A stretch of 6,786 bases of DNA from assembly GCA_900550385.1 (NCBI GenBank), contig URRZ01000099.1:1-6786 (forward strand), given 5' to 3'. Positions 6,271-6,786 of this stretch are shown piece after piece. Every line of letters begins with the position of its first letter. Within the stretch, counting starts at the first letter, position 1. The translations under genes and the position numbers were made by a program. Under the pieces are notes generated by a model that did no database searches, had not been told where the DNA came from, and worked only from the letters and a program-made list of their open reading frames with translations. This DNA is from an uncultured Coriobacteriaceae bacterium (GTDB lineage: Bacteria; Actinomycetota; Coriobacteriia; Coriobacteriales; Eggerthellaceae).

Positions 6271-6276
6271 AAAATA
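6264..6276. repeat. AT-only palindrome TATTTT-T-AAAATA
   Basis: Perfect 6-bp arms around one base, in the most AT-rich spot of the right end. It overlaps the T-run of the possible terminator and could extend it into a bidirectional element, or serve as an operator; no gene with a clear start lies downstream to decide. Confidence 0.4.
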
Positions 6277-6786
6277 CCTACTCCATTATTCGACCATATC
6301 GCGGGGGATGACCCGAGTTGAAAGAAGCATGCCCAACGGCACATCAGCGTGCTGTGCTTGACGGGCCTCGAGCATCCGATGCAAGAACAACCGAAGCCAG
6401 ACCCATTTGGGCTAAGACAGGCATCCGATCCGGCTTTCCCCTTTCTTACTCCGGATTTTACGAGTTATGCGCGATCGACGGCGAGCGCAGTGAGACTATC
6501 ATCGCATCGCCTTTTCAGCGACCTGGGGTTTCGTGAGCAGCTCCGCGTATCTGCGAGCCATGCGGCACCCCTTCCGACCGGATAGAGGCCATCTTGCCAT
6601 CCATAACTCGCTTATCTTGGACTAACGACGATGTTTTTCGCTGAACGCGTTGCGAGCCGCTGCCGAGTGCCTAACAGAGCCGACGGCCAAGCTGACGAAA
6701 GGAGAAAAGAGGCTCTTCGGTGGTTTCTGTGGGAGAGATTCCGGCATAGGCCCAGCTCAGCGGGCGAAAACAACGATCTGGAACTG
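6277..6786. other. Right-end stretch without recognisable genes
   Basis: About 510 bases at lower GC than the genes. Two overlapping open frames on the plus strand (6318-6536 from TTG, 6349-6585 from GTG) give 72- and 78-residue products with no domain, membrane helix or motif I recognise and no strong ribosome binding site. A frame from ATG 6631 (MFFAERVASRC) and another open from about 6626 both run off the edge; neither is recognisable. AAAGGAG at 6698-6704 resembles a ribosome binding site but no good start follows it. A 9-bp direct repeat GCATCCGAT occurs at 6372 and 6421. The stretch could be decayed coding sequence or a long intergenic region before a gene to the right. Confidence 0.5.

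Noticed and set aside
1..6786. CRISPR array, tRNA, rRNA or insertion sequence
   Set aside because: No regularly spaced repeats, no cloverleaf or rRNA-like stretch, and no transposase-like protein found by eye in any frame.

Overview
The window reads as chromosome of a high-GC Gram-positive bacterium. Coding regions are about 60-73% GC by hand count, with strong GC3 preference. Intergenic DNA is lower in GC, and each main gene has a good Shine-Dalgarno site. Gene style and the type of methyltransferase and Zn-dehydrogenase suggest Actinobacteria, perhaps Coriobacteriia/Eggerthellaceae. That placement is inference, since no taxonomic marker gene is present.

Layout. Bases 1-42 may hold the tail of a gene entering from the left. 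Bases 43-344 hold no gene I can support, but contain a strong 14-bp-stem palindrome (235-275). Bases 345-3492 (minus strand) are a compact three-gene ABC-2 export operon: a DrrA-type ATPase (3492-2560), then two homologous six-helix permeases (2548-1469 and 1472-345). The ATPase stop lies within the first permease's ribosome binding site, and the two permeases overlap as ATGA. Bases 3493-3665 are a divergent control region with a perfect small palindrome that overlaps -10-like hexamers on both strands. Bases 3666-5114 (plus strand) encode the most unusual gene here, a single 482-aa protein joining a complete TetR/AcrR repressor to a complete class I SAM-dependent methyltransferase. Bases 5186-6232 encode a zinc-dependent, formaldehyde-dehydrogenase-like alcohol dehydrogenase on the same strand, 71 bp downstream. 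Bases 6233-6786 hold a possible weak terminator, an AT-rich palindrome and no recognisable gene.

How the parts may work together (inference). A TetR-type sensor sitting opposite an ABC-2 exporter is a standard drug- or toxin-efflux arrangement, in which ligand binding relieves repression of the divergent operon. Here the sensor also carries a small-molecule-type methyltransferase with its SAM-binding motifs apparently intact, so one polypeptide could sense a compound and either modify it or use SAM as a second signal, while the divergent operon exports it. The downstream dehydrogenase may add a redox step or may be an unrelated neighbour. The fusion, its divergent control region and the coupled exporter make up the candidate undescribed system.
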